Assembly (NCBI GenBank): GCA_003142375.1
Contig: PLME01000012.1
Coordinates: 5,383 to 38,337, forward strand
Origin: Dehalococcoidia bacterium
Lineage (GTDB): Bacteria > Chloroflexota > Dehalococcoidia > GIF9 > UBA5629
DNA length: 32,955 nt
Direction of reading: 5' to 3'
Of this stretch, positions 22,589 to 32,330 are shown in pieces. Each line of letters starts with the position of its first letter. Position 1 is the stretch's first letter. A program made the translations under genes and the position numbers. The notes below the pieces were generated by a model. The model saw only the letters and a program-made list of their open reading frames with translations. It was not told where the DNA came from and did not search any database.

Positions 22589-22663
22589 ATTAAGATGTAC
22601 TGCAGAACAGTAATTTAATTAATCTTCGCGCGCGCGATCAACCACTACATGGAAAGTAAGAAA

Positions 22664-22858
22664 TTATAGCTTTCCGGCGATTCCCAGGTAAGCAAAGTAG
22701 ATAGCGAATACAACGATGGTGACCAGCGCCACTGCAGCTGCAAATATCACCACCCGGAAAACTTCGAATTTCCGGCCGAGAAAGCCGCCGAGTGCAAGTA
22801 CAAGGCAGGATAAAAGCACAATAGCGAAGATATATGTCGCCGTTTTAGGATCCGGCAT
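22664..22858 (-). CDS. 64-aa membrane protein, paralogue of the one at 23300-23494
   Basis: The product has two hydrophobic segments (about residues 8-27 and 36-58) joined by a basic turn (GRKFEVFR). It shares length and pattern with the other 64-aa product nearby: both start MP, have LALG(G/A)F(L/V)G(R/K)K near residues 21-30 and an aromatic-rich second helix. AGGAGG lies five bases before the ATG. The two copies flank a zinc-ribbon membrane protein, so the three may form one membrane complex. The family is not known to me. Confidence 0.78.
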   Translation of the reverse strand: MPDPKTATYIFAIVLLSCLVLALGGFLGRKFEVFRVVIFAAAVALVTIVVFAIYFAYLGIAGKL

Positions 22859-22882
22859 GGTAACCTCCTCTTAAGTTATTCA

Positions 22883-23272
22883 TTATCGCGAAGAATTAAT
22901 CAGTGAATCAATAAAAAGCAATGCTGCTATGATAACAATACAAATGACAATCAAGGTTATCCAGAAAATCGGCCTGCGCGTCATGCTGGTACTCACATCG
23001 GTCTGCATGATAATCACCCTGGGCGGGCTGGTATCCTGCCGCATGGGCTTGACCGGCGGAGGGCTGATCATTTGTGCTGTCTCCATGGCCTGCTCTATTT
23101 GCAAACTCCAGATAAATGCCGTGCCGCAGGTCGGGCAATTGGAGTAGCGGTTATTTATGGGGCTGCCGCAGACCGGGCAATTGTAAGAGAATCTTTGCTT
23201 GCAATTGGTGCAAACAGGTTCACCTAAGGCATTGAAATTACCGCAGACCGGGCATCGAAAGCTCTGGATCAT
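22883..23272 (-). CDS. Zinc-ribbon protein with C-terminal membrane anchor
   Basis: The 129-aa product starts with a double zinc ribbon: four CxxC knuckles in FRCPVCGNF, VCTNCKQ, NCPVCGSP and NCPTCGTAF (residues 7-50). A polar linker follows, then a strongly hydrophobic C-terminal segment (about 102-123, WITLIVICIVIIAALLF). The ribbon end should face the cytoplasm with the tail in the membrane. Proteins of this shape are common but rarely characterised; some bind nucleic acid or organise membrane complexes. The start lacks a clear ribosome site but follows the upstream 64-aa gene by only 27 bases. Confidence 0.8.
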   Translation of the reverse strand: MIQSFRCPVCGNFNALGEPVCTNCKQRFSYNCPVCGSPINNRYSNCPTCGTAFIWSLQIEQAMETAQMISPPPVKPMRQDTSPPRVIIMQTDVSTSMTRRPIFWITLIVICIVIIAALLFIDSLINSSR

Positions 23273-23299
23273 GCTACAAACACAATAACATATTAGATA

Positions 23300-23494
23300 T
23301 CAGCTCGCACGGGCAATAAAATAGTAGGCGGCATATACAGTAAAACAGACAACTGATATGAGCGCCAATACCCCCGCATACATGACCAGTTTACCCGGTG
23401 TAATCTTCTTGCCGACGAATGCACCCAGAGCAAGCATAACGCAGAAGCCCAAAATGGCGAGCAACGTCATAGCCAGGGATTGTGCACTAGGCAT
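23300..23494 (-). CDS. 64-aa membrane protein, paralogue of the one at 22664-22858
   Basis: This product also has two membrane helices (about residues 8-28 and 36-58) with a short basic link (GKKITPGK). The best match to the other copy is LALGAFVGKK against LALGGFLGRK. A perfect AGGAGG precedes the ATG by five bases. It lies 38 bases after yjbQ on the same strand, so it might be read through from the pyrimidine operon or have its own promoter. Function is unknown. Confidence 0.78.
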   Translation of the reverse strand: MPSAQSLAMTLLAILGFCVMLALGAFVGKKITPGKLVMYAGVLALISVVCFTVYAAYYFIARAS

Positions 23495-23532
23495 ATAAAC
23501 CTCCTGTCATAAAAATGACTGCTATACTTATT

Positions 23533-23952
23533 TTATTCTCCCATAATCTGAAGGATGATTTCACGCGATCGTGGCCTCACGTCGAAGTCCAGGATTACTA
23601 TCTGCTGCCAGGTGCCGAGCGTCAGCCTTTTATGAACAAAAGGGACGGTAATCGATGGGCTAAGCAATGAAGCCCTAATGTGCGCATGGCCGTTGCCGTC
23701 GCCCCAGGCCTTGTTGTGTTCGTAGCTTATATTCGAAGGAACAATGCGCTCCCACATTTCCTTCATATCCGTCACCAGGCCGGGTTCGAACTCAATAGTA
23801 CTTACACCGGCCGTGGAGCCGGGTATAAAAACGGTTACGGTACCGTCATTAACGCCGGAATTATTGACTTCCCTGGCGATTTCGGATGTAACGTTTAATA
23901 TTTCGCCCTGCCCCTGTGTATCGATTTGAATCCTTTTGCAACTGACTGTCAT
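23533..23952 (-). CDS. yjbQ: YjbQ-family protein (UPF0047, secondary thiamine-phosphate synthase type)
   Basis: The 139-aa product matches the YjbQ/UPF0047 family closely: DGNGHAHIRASLLSPSITVP, LTLGTWQQIVILDFD and the upstream TVFIPGSTAGVSTIEFEPG. Members have a conserved His/Glu-rich metal site, and some have weak thiamine-phosphate synthase activity; the physiological role is unsettled. I chose the ATG at 23952 because AGGAGG (23965-23960) is seven bases away and the ATG overlaps the pyrK stop as ATGA. It therefore appears to be the last coupled gene of the pyrimidine operon, although no direct link to pyrimidines is known. Confidence 0.92.
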   Translation of the reverse strand: MTVSCKRIQIDTQGQGEILNVTSEIAREVNNSGVNDGTVTVFIPGSTAGVSTIEFEPGLVTDMKEMWERIVPSNISYEHNKAWGDGNGHAHIRASLLSPSITVPFVHKRLTLGTWQQIVILDFDVRPRSREIILQIMGE

Positions 23953-24755
23953 ATCCTGACCTCCTGCCATATTATATCGTTTATATCAAATACCGGTCCC
24001 TCTTTGCAGACTCGTTTCATGCCCTGCCTGGTGCGTATGCTGCATGAGTAGCAGGCGCCCACACCGCAGCCCATGCGGACTTCAAGTGAAACCTGGACAG
24101 GTTTCTTGACCGGCCAGCTATCCATATGCCTTTGCATTGTTTCATACATGGCCTCCGGGCCGCAAGCAAAAACCTGGTCGACCCCGGTCAGGTAACCCGG
24201 GATCAGATCAGCCACTGAGCCTTTCTTTCCATAGCTTCCGTCGTCGGTAGTAAAGACCGTATCCGCCCCTTTCGGCAGTCGCATTGACGGGTATAACCCC
24301 GACTTAGTGCGTGCGCCGATCAAAAGTGTAACACCTCTTCCGGAGGATAGCGCTGTCTCAGCAAGGAATTTCAAGGGCGCTATGCCGATACCGCCCGCCG
24401 CAATCAATATATTCTTTGAAGTTGAACTTATATCAAAGCCGTTCCCTAGAGGGCCGATCAGATCCAGTTCCTCGCCCTCTCTAAGCTCGCAGAGCTGTCG
24501 AACGCCACTTTTATACGCTTGCCCACTATCAATCGGCGGAGCTATCAGCAGGCTAATAATGTCGGCGCCCTCTACTGCGTGCACGCTGATTGGCCGCCGC
24601 AGGACCAGATTACGGCTACATTGTAGCATGAAGAACTGCCCCGGTTTGCTATCTAACGCCAGTCCCGGCGACTGGATATGCATGAGGAAAATGGCGGCCC
24701 CCTGGTAGCTCATCAGTACCTGATTGTACAAGACTCTACCTTTGATCTGCTTCAA
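23949..24755 (-). CDS. pyrK: Dihydroorotate dehydrogenase electron-transfer subunit (PyrK type)
   Basis: PyrK passes electrons from class 1B dihydroorotate dehydrogenase to NAD through FAD and a [2Fe-2S] cluster. The 268-aa product has an FAD-binding barrel (RRPISVH), the ferredoxin-reductase NAD domain (LIAAGGIGIAPLKFLAE), CGPEAMYETM, and the cluster motif MGCGVGACYSC followed by VCKEGPVF. The start is TTG at 24755, 26 bases after carB. The catalytic partner pyrD is not next to it and not in the window. The gene could instead be a related sulfide dehydrogenase-type subunit, but its place in the pyr operon supports PyrK. Its stop overlaps the yjbQ start. Confidence 0.88.
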   Translation of the reverse strand: MKQIKGRVLYNQVLMSYQGAAIFLMHIQSPGLALDSKPGQFFMLQCSRNLVLRRPISVHAVEGADIISLLIAPPIDSGQAYKSGVRQLCELREGEELDLIGPLGNGFDISSTSKNILIAAGGIGIAPLKFLAETALSSGRGVTLLIGARTKSGLYPSMRLPKGADTVFTTDDGSYGKKGSVADLIPGYLTGVDQVFACGPEAMYETMQRHMDSWPVKKPVQVSLEVRMGCGVGACYSCSIRTRQGMKRVCKEGPVFDINDIIWQEVRI

Positions 24756-24781
24756 TTGTTTTAACCACTTCCTTTAATAAG

Positions 24782-27700
24782 TTAACCCAAATAGTCGGGT
24801 AAAGGTTTAACATTATACGTTCCTTTGCTGCGCGTCAATGCTCGCAATGCTGCTCGGGCCGTGTCCAGTGATGTAAAGCAGGGTATCCTTCTTTCAACTG
24901 CGGTCCGGCGTATATGGAAGCCGTCCTGCAAAGCCACGCGACCGCCAGTGATCGTGTTAACTATGCCTACTATCGTCCCGCCGTTGATAATATCGATGAT
25001 ATCCGGGCTGCCTTCGCTTAGCTTTTTCTCTATGGCTGTTACTTCCATGCCGTGGCTCTTAATCATGGCCGCAGTTCCTTCGGTGGCATACAAGTGATAG
25101 CCCTGCGAATAGAAGCCGGAAATGATCGGCAGGGCCTCATTTTTATTCTTATCGGCGATACTGAAAAGCAGGTTGCCTTTGGGGGGGAGGATCAGCCCGG
25201 CAGCCATGAGGGCTTTGGCCATTGCTGCTTCAAAGGTGTGATCTATGCCCATCACCTCACCCGTCGACTTCATTTCAGGGCCGAGGTAAGTATCAACCCC
25301 GATCAGCTTGGACATGGAGAAAACCGGAGCCTTGATGCCAACCAGCCTCTGTTTTCTATAAAGCCCGGTGCTGTACCCCTGCTCTTTTAAACTTATGCCC
25401 AGCATCACCTTGGTCGCCAGACGAACCATAGGAATGCCTGTTACCTTTGAGATGAAGGGGATGGTCCTGCTGGCACGGGGATTAACTTCAATAACATATA
25501 CGGACGATTCTTCGTGATGCTCGCCGGGCATGATCACGAACTGAACATTCATCAGGCCCCTGACATTAAGCCCCAGCGCCATTCGGACTGTATAATCCAC
25601 CAGCGTATCTACTTCCCTCGTGGTCAGGTTGAGTCCGGGGTATACAGCTATGGAATCGCCGCTATGCACACCGGCCCTCTCTATATGCTCCATGATTCCC
25701 GGTATGAGCACATCCGTGCCATCGCAGATAGCATCAACCTCCACCTCTTTGCCTTCGAAGTATTTATCGATCAGGACGGGATGCTTGCTGCCTAGGTCCA
25801 GAGCGCGGGTCATGTATTTGGTCAGCTCTTCATCGCTGGTCACTATCTCCATGGCCTGGCCGCCCAGCACATAGCTTGGCCTGACCAGCACGGGGTATTT
25901 AAGCATGGCGGCAGTGTTGAGCGCCTCTTTAACTGAGGTAATGCCGGCGCCCGGAGGCTGGGGAATGCCCAACCCGTTCAAAAAGCTCTCGAATCTGCGC
26001 CGGTCTTCGGCTATATCGATGGCTTCAGCGCTCGATCCTATAATGGAAAGTCCGTTCGAAGCCAGGGGCTCAGCCAGATTGATGGCCGTCTGACCTCCGA
26101 ACTGTACTATGGCTGGGCAGCTAATGAAGCGGTTGCCCAGGGTCGATTCATTTTGAATTATATTTCTGACGCTCTCATCATCCAGCGCCTCGAAATAAAG
26201 CCGGTCGCTGGTATCGAAGTCGGTGGAAACGGTTTCTGGGTTGGAGTTGACCATGATGCTTTTATAACCAGCTTCCTGCAAAGCCCAAGCCGAATGAACG
26301 CTGCAGTAGTCGAACTCAATGCCCTGGCCGATGCGGATAGGCCCGCTGCCGATGACCAGTGCTTTCTTCGCATCCAGCGGCTCCGCTTCATTTTCTTCTT
26401 CATAGGTGCTGTAGAAATAGGGCGTTTCGGCATCGAACTCTGCGGCGCAGGTATCCACCATTTTGTAAACGGGGCGTAATTGCCACTCCTCCCTTTGGTC
26501 CCTTACCTGGTCCGGCAAGCGGTCCGCCAGTGTACCGACCTGCGAATCGGAGAAGCCCAGCCGCTTGGCTTCCCACAGCAGGTTCCGGCTGAGCGGCTCA
26601 GACAGCAGCCTCTTTTCCATATCCACGATATTCCTGGCTTTATAGATGAACCAGGGCTCTATGCCTGTGTGTACTGAGATATCCTCAACCGACTTGCCTC
26701 TTCTGAGTGCAGCCATGATGGCCCATAGCCGGAGGTCATTGGGATAAAGAGGGTATGAATCGAGTGTGCCATCCTTGCCCCAGCCGGCGTCTTCCCAGAG
26801 CAGCGACTTTTTACCGAATTCGAGCGAGCGTATGGCCTTCTGCAGCGCCGCTTCGAAGCAGCGGTCGATGGCCATCACCTCTCCGGTGGCTTTCATCTGA
26901 GTACCCAGGCTGCGGTCCCCGGTTATGAACTTATCGAACGGCCACCTGGGTATCTTGACCACACAATAGTCGAGGGCAGGTTCGAAGGCTGCCATGGTCT
27001 TGCCGGTCACCTTATTGGGGATCTCATCCAGCCGCTTGCCCGCCGCTATCTTGGCGGCAACCCTTGCTATGGGATAGCCGGTGGCTTTACTTGCCAGCGC
27101 TGAGCTGCGGCTGACACGTGGGTTAACTTCTATGACGTAATACTCGCTTTGTTTTGGGTTTAACTGGTCGGGCGCCCACTTGGAAGCCACCAGCGGGCTG
27201 GGGGTCAGTGCAAACTGGATATTACATCCGCCCTCTATGCCCAACGCCCGGATGATCTTGAGGCTGGCACTTCTCAACATCTGGTATTCCCTATCGGTCA
27301 ATGTCTGGCTGGGAGCCACCACGATACTATCTCCCGTATGGATGCCCATGGGGTCTATATTTTCCATATTACAGATGGTGACGCAGTTGTTGGCTGCATC
27401 CCTCATGACTTCATATTCCAATTCTTTCCAGCCGAAAAGGCAGCGCTCAACCAGGACCTGGTGCGTCATGCTCGAGGCCAGGCCGTTGGTAACTATGCTT
27501 TTCAGCTCGTCCATGGTCCGTGCGATGCCGCCTCCCGTGCCCCCCAGCGTGAAAGAGGGCCGGATGATCAGCGGCAGGCCGATCTCCTTCGAGAATTTAA
27601 CGGCTTCCTCAACTGAGTTAGCGGTGGTGCTCTTAGGGATAGGTTCGCCGATATCCTGTATGAGCTTTTTGAAGAGGGAACGCTCCTCAGCCTGCTTTAT

Positions 27701-28057
27701 ACTTTCCAGCGGTGTGCCGAGCATTCGCACATTGTACTTTTCCAGGATTCCGGCGTCGGCCAGCTCGACGGCCAGGTTGAGGCCGGTCTGACCTCCAAGG
27801 GTCGGCAGCAGCCCATCCGGCCTCTCGCTGGCAATGATCCTGCTGACCACATCGACAGTGAGCGGCTCGATATAGACGATGTCAGCTATACCCTGGTCCG
27901 TCATGATCGTGGCCGGGTTGGAATTTACCAGCACGGTGATGATGCCCTCTTCGCGTAGCGATTTGCAGGCCTGGGTGCCGGCATAGTCGAATTCGGCGGC
28001 CTGCCCGATTATGATGGGTCCCGATCCAATAACCAGGACCTTGGAAGGTTTAGTCAT
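24782..28057 (-). CDS. carB: Carbamoyl-phosphate synthase large subunit
   Basis: CarB makes carbamoyl phosphate from bicarbonate, ammonia and two ATP. The 1091-aa product has normal length, with two ATP-grasp halves: [20 protein letters not shown] at the N-terminus, and [20 protein letters not shown] near residue 566 in the second half. A C-terminal MGS-like allosteric domain ends the protein ([15 protein letters not shown], then [20 protein letters not shown]). [20 protein letters not shown] and [20 protein letters not shown] mark the two ATP sites. It follows carA by six bases within the pyr operon, so it probably serves both pyrimidine and arginine synthesis. Confidence 0.97.
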   Translation of the reverse strand: MTKPSKVLVIGSGPIIIGQAAEFDYAGTQACKSLREEGIITVLVNSNPATIMTDQGIADIVYIEPLTVDVVSRIIASERPDGLLPTLGGQTGLNLAVELADAGILEKYNVRMLGTPLESIKQAEERSLFKKLIQDIGEPIPKSTTANSVEEAVKFSKEIGLPLIIRPSFTLGGTGGGIARTMDELKSIVTNGLASSMTHQVLVERCLFGWKELEYEVMRDAANNCVTICNMENIDPMGIHTGDSIVVAPSQTLTDREYQMLRSASLKIIRALGIEGGCNIQFALTPSPLVASKWAPDQLNPKQSEYYVIEVNPRVSRSSALASKATGYPIARVAAKIAAGKRLDEIPNKVTGKTMAAFEPALDYCVVKIPRWPFDKFITGDRSLGTQMKATGEVMAIDRCFEAALQKAIRSLEFGKKSLLWEDAGWGKDGTLDSYPLYPNDLRLWAIMAALRRGKSVEDISVHTGIEPWFIYKARNIVDMEKRLLSEPLSRNLLWEAKRLGFSDSQVGTLADRLPDQVRDQREEWQLRPVYKMVDTCAAEFDAETPYFYSTYEEENEAEPLDAKKALVIGSGPIRIGQGIEFDYCSVHSAWALQEAGYKSIMVNSNPETVSTDFDTSDRLYFEALDDESVRNIIQNESTLGNRFISCPAIVQFGGQTAINLAEPLASNGLSIIGSSAEAIDIAEDRRRFESFLNGLGIPQPPGAGITSVKEALNTAAMLKYPVLVRPSYVLGGQAMEIVTSDEELTKYMTRALDLGSKHPVLIDKYFEGKEVEVDAICDGTDVLIPGIMEHIERAGVHSGDSIAVYPGLNLTTREVDTLVDYTVRMALGLNVRGLMNVQFVIMPGEHHEESSVYVIEVNPRASRTIPFISKVTGIPMVRLATKVMLGISLKEQGYSTGLYRKQRLVGIKAPVFSMSKLIGVDTYLGPEMKSTGEVMGIDHTFEAAMAKALMAAGLILPPKGNLLFSIADKNKNEALPIISGFYSQGYHLYATEGTAAMIKSHGMEVTAIEKKLSEGSPDIIDIINGGTIVGIVNTITGGRVALQDGFHIRRTAVERRIPCFTSLDTARAALRALTRSKGTYNVKPLPDYLG

Positions 28058-28063
28058 TTATTC

Positions 28064-29161
28064 TTATTTCCTTTCTTTTAACATATCCACGAACCGCTCA
28101 AACAGATAAACGTTATCCTGCGGCCCGGGCGACCCTTCGGAATGATACTGGATGGAGATGATCGGCAGCTTGTTGTGGCGCAGCCCTTCGACCGTGCCGT
28201 CGTTCAAGTTGATATGGCTTACTTCCAGTCCGCCTTTGAGCGTTTCCAGGGAGATGGCATAGCCGTGGTTCTGAGTTGTTATATGGATGCGTCCCGTTTC
28301 CAGGTCGCGCACGGGATGATTGGCCCCTCGATGGCCAAACTTTAATTTAAATGTGTCGGCGCCCAGCGCCCTGCCTATCAGTTGATGGCCAAGGCAGATG
28401 CCCATGACAGGGACTTTGCCCAGCAGCTCTTTAATATTCCCGATAATATCTCCCAGCAGGGCGGGATCACCCGGGCCCGGCGAAAGCACTATACCATCGG
28501 GCTTGAGTTTCAATATCTCTGACGGCGGCGTTGCGGCGGGCAGCACTGTGACCGAGCAGCCCAGCCCGGCTAGAATGCGGGCTATGTTATAGCGCAGCCC
28601 CGTGTCGACTATGGCAACCTTGTATTTAACGCTTTGGCCCTCCGTGTTGGCCCAGGCATATTTATGATCGGTAGATACCTCCCGAACAAAATCGGTTACC
28701 CCGTAGGTGGGGATCTTTTTAAGCTCGCGCATGCACTCCGCCACCGTGAGTTCGCTGGACAGCATGCCCATCATCACACCCAGCGACCGGATATGCCTGG
28801 TCAGGCTGCGCGTATCGATGCCGCTCAGGCCGGGTATGCCATTGGCTTTGAGATACTCATCCAGCGTGGTTTTCTTTTGCCAGTGGCTGGGTACCTCGCA
28901 AAATTCCCGGACTACAAAGCCCCTCACCTGTATCTTGCAGGACTCAAAATCCGTGTCGTTGATGCCGTAGTTACCGATCAGCGGGTAGGTGGGTACCACT
29001 ATCTGTCCAGCGAACGACGGGTCCGTAAGCATTTCCTGGTAACCGGTCATGCTGGTGATGAATACGATCTCGCCGGGCGTCGTTGAGGCTGCTCCGAACG
29101 CCGTGCCCTCGTAAAATGTCCCGTCCTCGAGTACCAGGACGGCATTCTTTGAATTTGTCAT
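28064..29161 (-). CDS. carA: Carbamoyl-phosphate synthase small (glutaminase) subunit
   Basis: CarA splits glutamine and channels ammonia to CarB. The 365-aa product has the N-terminal CPSase domain (LEDGTFYEGTAFGA, SFAGQIVVPTYPLIGNYGI) and a class I glutamine amidotransferase domain with Cys256 in VMGICLGHQLIGRALG and the His/Glu pair in QYHSEGSPGPQD. Its ATG overlaps the pyrC stop (ATGA), and carB follows after six bases, so translation is coupled through the operon. All catalytic residues are present. Confidence 0.97.
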   Translation of the reverse strand: MTNSKNAVLVLEDGTFYEGTAFGAASTTPGEIVFITSMTGYQEMLTDPSFAGQIVVPTYPLIGNYGINDTDFESCKIQVRGFVVREFCEVPSHWQKKTTLDEYLKANGIPGLSGIDTRSLTRHIRSLGVMMGMLSSELTVAECMRELKKIPTYGVTDFVREVSTDHKYAWANTEGQSVKYKVAIVDTGLRYNIARILAGLGCSVTVLPAATPPSEILKLKPDGIVLSPGPGDPALLGDIIGNIKELLGKVPVMGICLGHQLIGRALGADTFKLKFGHRGANHPVRDLETGRIHITTQNHGYAISLETLKGGLEVSHINLNDGTVEGLRHNKLPIISIQYHSEGSPGPQDNVYLFERFVDMLKERK

Positions 29162-30501
29162 TCGGATATCCTTACCGATTTATCTATGTAGGCGATCTCG
29201 CCCGCGTGAATTGTGGCGGCAACCGTGCCCTTGAATTGCTGGCCTATGAAGGGGGTGTTCTTGCCCTGCGACAGCATGTTGGCCTCATCCAGGGTCCATT
29301 CCCTCGATATATCCAGCAGCGCTACGTCGGCGCGTGATCCGGCTTTTAGAGTTCCCGTGATGTCGTATTCATGCTGCAGGACGGCCGCAGGCCCGCAAGT
29401 CAGCAGGGCTATTAAAGTATTTAATTTGATCTTTCCCGAATGAACCAGCATCATCAGGGCAGCAAAAGCGGTTTCGAATCCACTTATTCCGAAGGCCGCC
29501 AGTTCGAACTCGCAGAGCTTATCCTCGCTGGTATGCGGCGCATGGTCGGTGGAGACTGAGGTGATGGTACTATCGTTGATGCCCTTTATCAGTGCTTCGA
29601 TATCGGATTCAGTCCTGAGAGGAGGGTTGACCTTGGCATTGGTATCGTATATCAGAGGAACACCCGGCTCTGCCGGAGAGGCGATTATGCGCTCCTCGGT
29701 GAGGGTGAGATGATGTGGCGTAGCATCGGCGCTGACTTTCACGCCCCTGGCCCTGGCCGCCCGGATAAGTTCCACTGAACCCCGGGTGCTTATATGGGTC
29801 AAGTGCAGAGTGGCGCCAGTCATCTCCGCCAGAGCTATATCGCGTGCCACCATGGATTCTTCGGCGGCTGCTGGGATTCCTTTTATACCCAGTCGGGCTG
29901 CTACCCATCCATCGTTAAGGTGCCCTCCCCGGGAGAGGTCGAGGTCTTCGCAGTGGTCGATTATGGGAATTTCCAGTCCGGCAGCGCAGCGCATTGCCAG
30001 CAGCATCAGTTGGGAGTTGCTGACCGGGCTGCCGTCGTCGCTGAAACCGGCGCATCCGGAGTCGGCCAGCTCCGACATATCGGTCAGCTCCTGGCCGGCC
30101 CTGCCCTTGGTAATGCAGCCGATCGGTAGAACTGTTATCAGGGGCGCCTGCGAGGCGGCTATTTTACGAACGAAATCGACGGTAGCCGCATTATCCAGCG
30201 GTGGGTTGGTATTGGGCATGCAGCATATGGTGGTGTATCCACCGCGGATAGCGGCTGCCGCTCCGCTGGCTATGGTCTCCTTCTCTTCGAAACCCGGCTC
30301 CCTGAGATGGCAGTGAAGGTCGATGAAGCCGGGGCAGGCCACCAACCCATCGGCCTGGATGGTAACCGCTGCGGAGACCTTTAAGTTTGCGCCCGATGAT
30401 TTTATCAGCCCGTCCTCCATATAGATGTCCATTTTTCCATCGATGCCCTGCGAGGGAGAGATAACGCGGGCGTTTTTAATCAAGATAGACCTGGATGTCA
30501 T
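29158..30501 (-). CDS. pyrC: Dihydroorotase
   Basis: PyrC cyclises carbamoyl aspartate to dihydroorotate. The 447-aa product is of the class I type. DLHCHLREPGFEEKE carries the first zinc histidines; HCEDLDL and LHLTHISTRGSVELI hold further ligands; SVSTDHAPHTSEDK contains the catalytic aspartate. Its ATG overlaps the pyrB stop and its stop overlaps the carA start, both as ATGA. Adjacent pyrB and pyrC of this type often form a complex in other bacteria, which may also hold here. Confidence 0.96.
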   Translation of the reverse strand: MTSRSILIKNARVISPSQGIDGKMDIYMEDGLIKSSGANLKVSAAVTIQADGLVACPGFIDLHCHLREPGFEEKETIASGAAAAIRGGYTTICCMPNTNPPLDNAATVDFVRKIAASQAPLITVLPIGCITKGRAGQELTDMSELADSGCAGFSDDGSPVSNSQLMLLAMRCAAGLEIPIIDHCEDLDLSRGGHLNDGWVAARLGIKGIPAAAEESMVARDIALAEMTGATLHLTHISTRGSVELIRAARARGVKVSADATPHHLTLTEERIIASPAEPGVPLIYDTNAKVNPPLRTESDIEALIKGINDSTITSVSTDHAPHTSEDKLCEFELAAFGISGFETAFAALMMLVHSGKIKLNTLIALLTCGPAAVLQHEYDITGTLKAGSRADVALLDISREWTLDEANMLSQGKNTPFIGQQFKGTVAATIHAGEIAYIDKSVRISE

Positions 30502-31520
30502 TGGTTTTTCACTCCCGCCACCAGATAAAGAAGGGCCATGCGTATGGCCACCCCGTTAGTAACCTGCTGCTCGATGAGGGAACTGCCGCTGTAGGCTACA
30601 TCGTGGCTGATCTCAATACCCTCGTTCATGGGTCCGGGATGCATCACTATGGCATGTGGCGCGGCTTTCTTCAGCCGCTCTGCGTTGACCTGGTACAGCC
30701 TGATATATTCGCGGATCGAGGATATGAACCCGCTCTGCTGCCGCTCTTTCTGCAGCCTGAGCGGCATGACTACGTCCGCCCCTTCCAGGGCATGGTCGAG
30801 GTTGTGTTCTATTGTGACATGGTCAAGCCCGCATTTATCCAGCATTTCAGGCATGCCCTGGGGTATAAAGGTCCTGGGTGCGCAGAGCACCACGTGAAGG
30901 CCGGTCGAGCGCATGCCCCAGATGTTGGACCTGGCAACCCGGCTGTGCAGGATGTCCCCGATGATCACCACCTTGCGGCCTTTCAGATCGCCCAGCTGTC
31001 TTTTAATCGTGTAGAGGTCAAGCAGACCCTGGGAGGGGTGCGCATGGCAGCCGTCGCCGGCATTGATGATTCTGGTCTGCAGGTGCCGAACGGCGATATA
31101 GGGCGCTCCTGAGCAGGGGTGCCGGATAATGATGGTATCGACTTCCAGCGCCTGCAAGGTGCGAAGGCTATCGATGAGAGATTCTCCTTTGACCACGCTG
31201 CTTCTGGCCGCGTCCAGGCTTACGGTATCGGCGCCCAGGTATTTAGCTGCCAGCTCGAACGAGGCACGGGTCCTGGTGCTTGGCTCGTAGAACATGATTG
31301 CGATGGTCTTGCCGCGCAGAGTGGGGACTTTTTTCACATCGCGGCCCAGGACTTCCACCATACCGTTGGCGATTTCAAAGACCAGCGTGATCTCCTCGGG
31401 TGAGAAATCGTCCAGGTCGAGGACGTTCCTGTGCTGCCATTGCCCTATGGAAAGGGGTGGCAAAGATTCCTGCCCGGCCGTGCTCAGCTTGGGTTCATTT
31501 AGGCTCACTATTCTCTCCAT
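30498..31520 (-). CDS. pyrB: Aspartate carbamoyltransferase catalytic subunit
   Basis: PyrB joins carbamoyl phosphate and aspartate. The 340-aa product has the carbamoyl-phosphate loop [13 protein letters not shown] (STRTR at 81-85), [15 protein letters not shown], and the aspartate-domain sequence [14 protein letters not shown] chose the ATG at 31520, which has AGGAGG just upstream, so the gene overlaps the end of pyrR by 26 bases; a longer frame to 31586 lies wholly inside pyrR. The protein has about 20 extra N-terminal residues compared with common PyrB. No pyrI regulatory gene follows. Confidence 0.95.
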   Translation of the reverse strand: MERIVSLNEPKLSTAGQESLPPLSIGQWQHRNVLDLDDFSPEEITLVFEIANGMVEVLGRDVKKVPTLRGKTIAIMFYEPSTRTRASFELAAKYLGADTVSLDAARSSVVKGESLIDSLRTLQALEVDTIIIRHPCSGAPYIAVRHLQTRIINAGDGCHAHPSQGLLDLYTIKRQLGDLKGRKVVIIGDILHSRVARSNIWGMRSTGLHVVLCAPRTFIPQGMPEMLDKCGLDHVTIEHNLDHALEGADVVMPLRLQKERQQSGFISSIREYIRLYQVNAERLKKAAPHAIVMHPGPMNEGIEISHDVAYSGSSLIEQQVTNGVAIRMALLYLVAGVKNQ

Positions 31521-32052
31521 CCAACCTCCTGACCGCCACTTTATCGACGGCGTCCACTTCGCTGAGGAATACCTTGATCTCCTCATTATGGGCTGTAGGT
31601 ATGTTTTTACCTACGAAATCGGCGCGAATCGGCAGTTCCCGGTGGCCACGGTCTATCAGAACTGCGAGCTGAATTGTCTGGGGCCTGCCCAGGTCCATGA
31701 GTGCGTCCAGTGCGGCGCGGATGCTCCTGCCTGTATAAAATACATCGTCAACCAGGATCACCTGTTTGTTGCTTATATCGAAAGGCAGGTAGGTTTGCTG
31801 GACGACGTGTTTGAAGCCCAGGGACGTGACGTCATCGCGGTAGAGTGTGATATCAAGGGAGCCGACAGGTATATCGACTTGCTCCATAGTGCGGATTATC
31901 TTGGCCAGGCGCTGGGCCAGGGGCACGCCGCGAGTTTTAATGCCTACAAATGCGATGCTTTTGGCGCCCTTATTGTGTTCCAGTATCTCATGGGCGATAC
32001 GAACAAGGGCCCTTTCGATGTCGGAAGAATTAAGCAGTATCTTTTCAGCCAT
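31495..32052 (-). CDS. pyrR: Pyrimidine operon attenuator/uracil phosphoribosyltransferase PyrR
   Basis: PyrR binds the operon's leader RNA when UMP is high and promotes termination; it may also make UMP from uracil and PRPP. The 185-aa product has the PRPP loop [18 protein letters not shown] and the family blocks [14 protein letters not shown] and [16 protein letters not shown]. Its ATG follows directly after the T tract of the leader terminator. The ribosome site AGAGG sits inside the 3' arm of that stem, so the hairpin should block translation as well as transcription. It heads the minus-strand operon with pyrB, pyrC, carA, carB and pyrK. Confidence 0.96.
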   Translation of the reverse strand: MAEKILLNSSDIERALVRIAHEILEHNKGAKSIAFVGIKTRGVPLAQRLAKIIRTMEQVDIPVGSLDITLYRDDVTSLGFKHVVQQTYLPFDISNKQVILVDDVFYTGRSIRAALDALMDLGRPQTIQLAVLIDRGHRELPIRADFVGKNIPTAHNEEIKVFLSEVDAVDKVAVRRLDGENSEPK

Positions 32053-32173
32053 AAAAAAACCTCTCGCCGCGCTGGCAAGAGGTCATTTACAAGTGTAAAC
32101 TTGATTTGCAGTCTGATGAATTTACTTCATCATTCCCTTGCCAGCCTCGCTGGGCTGACTTAAAGGTTTATTT
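32053..32173 (-). promoter_or_regulatory. PyrR-responsive transcription attenuator
   Basis: The leader holds three elements on the minus strand. The PyrR-binding hairpin (32159-32140) has the 7-base stem GTCAGCC/GGCTGGC. Within it AGCCCAGCGAGGCT (32156-32143) matches the known PyrR consensus ARUCCNGNGAGGYU at 13 of 14 positions. The terminator pairs CCTCTTGCC (32082-32074) with GGCGAGAGG (32068-32060) and is followed by seven T residues (32059-32053). The antiterminator can form because GCTGGCAAG (32145-32137) is fully complementary to CTTGCCAGC (32079-32071). A further hairpin (GATGAA/TTCATC, about 32116-32132) lies between them. Confidence 0.92.
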
Positions 32174-32179
32174 TCTGAA

Positions 32180-32209
32180 AGTATACCATAGGCATCGGCG
32201 TTTAAGCAA
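32180..32209 (-). promoter_or_regulatory. Promoter of the pyrimidine operon
   Basis: On the minus strand TTGCTT (32209-32204) and TATACT (32185-32180) are 18 bases apart. The start would be near 32173, leaving a leader of about 120 bases that holds the attenuator. Confidence 0.65.
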
Positions 32210-32330
32210 CATTCAGATTTAACAGAGTAAACGGTGCGGAGGTGTTTGATTATCGATTCGTTTCAGATAAAATAACAGGCGGTAGACGACGGCTATCAAA
32301 TTGACATAATATTATACCTGGGAGGACGAA

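Noticed and set aside
31294-32163. A 289-codon plus-strand open frame opposite pyrB and pyrR
   Set aside because: It is a shadow of two clear enzymes and even crosses the attenuator; no recognisable motif.
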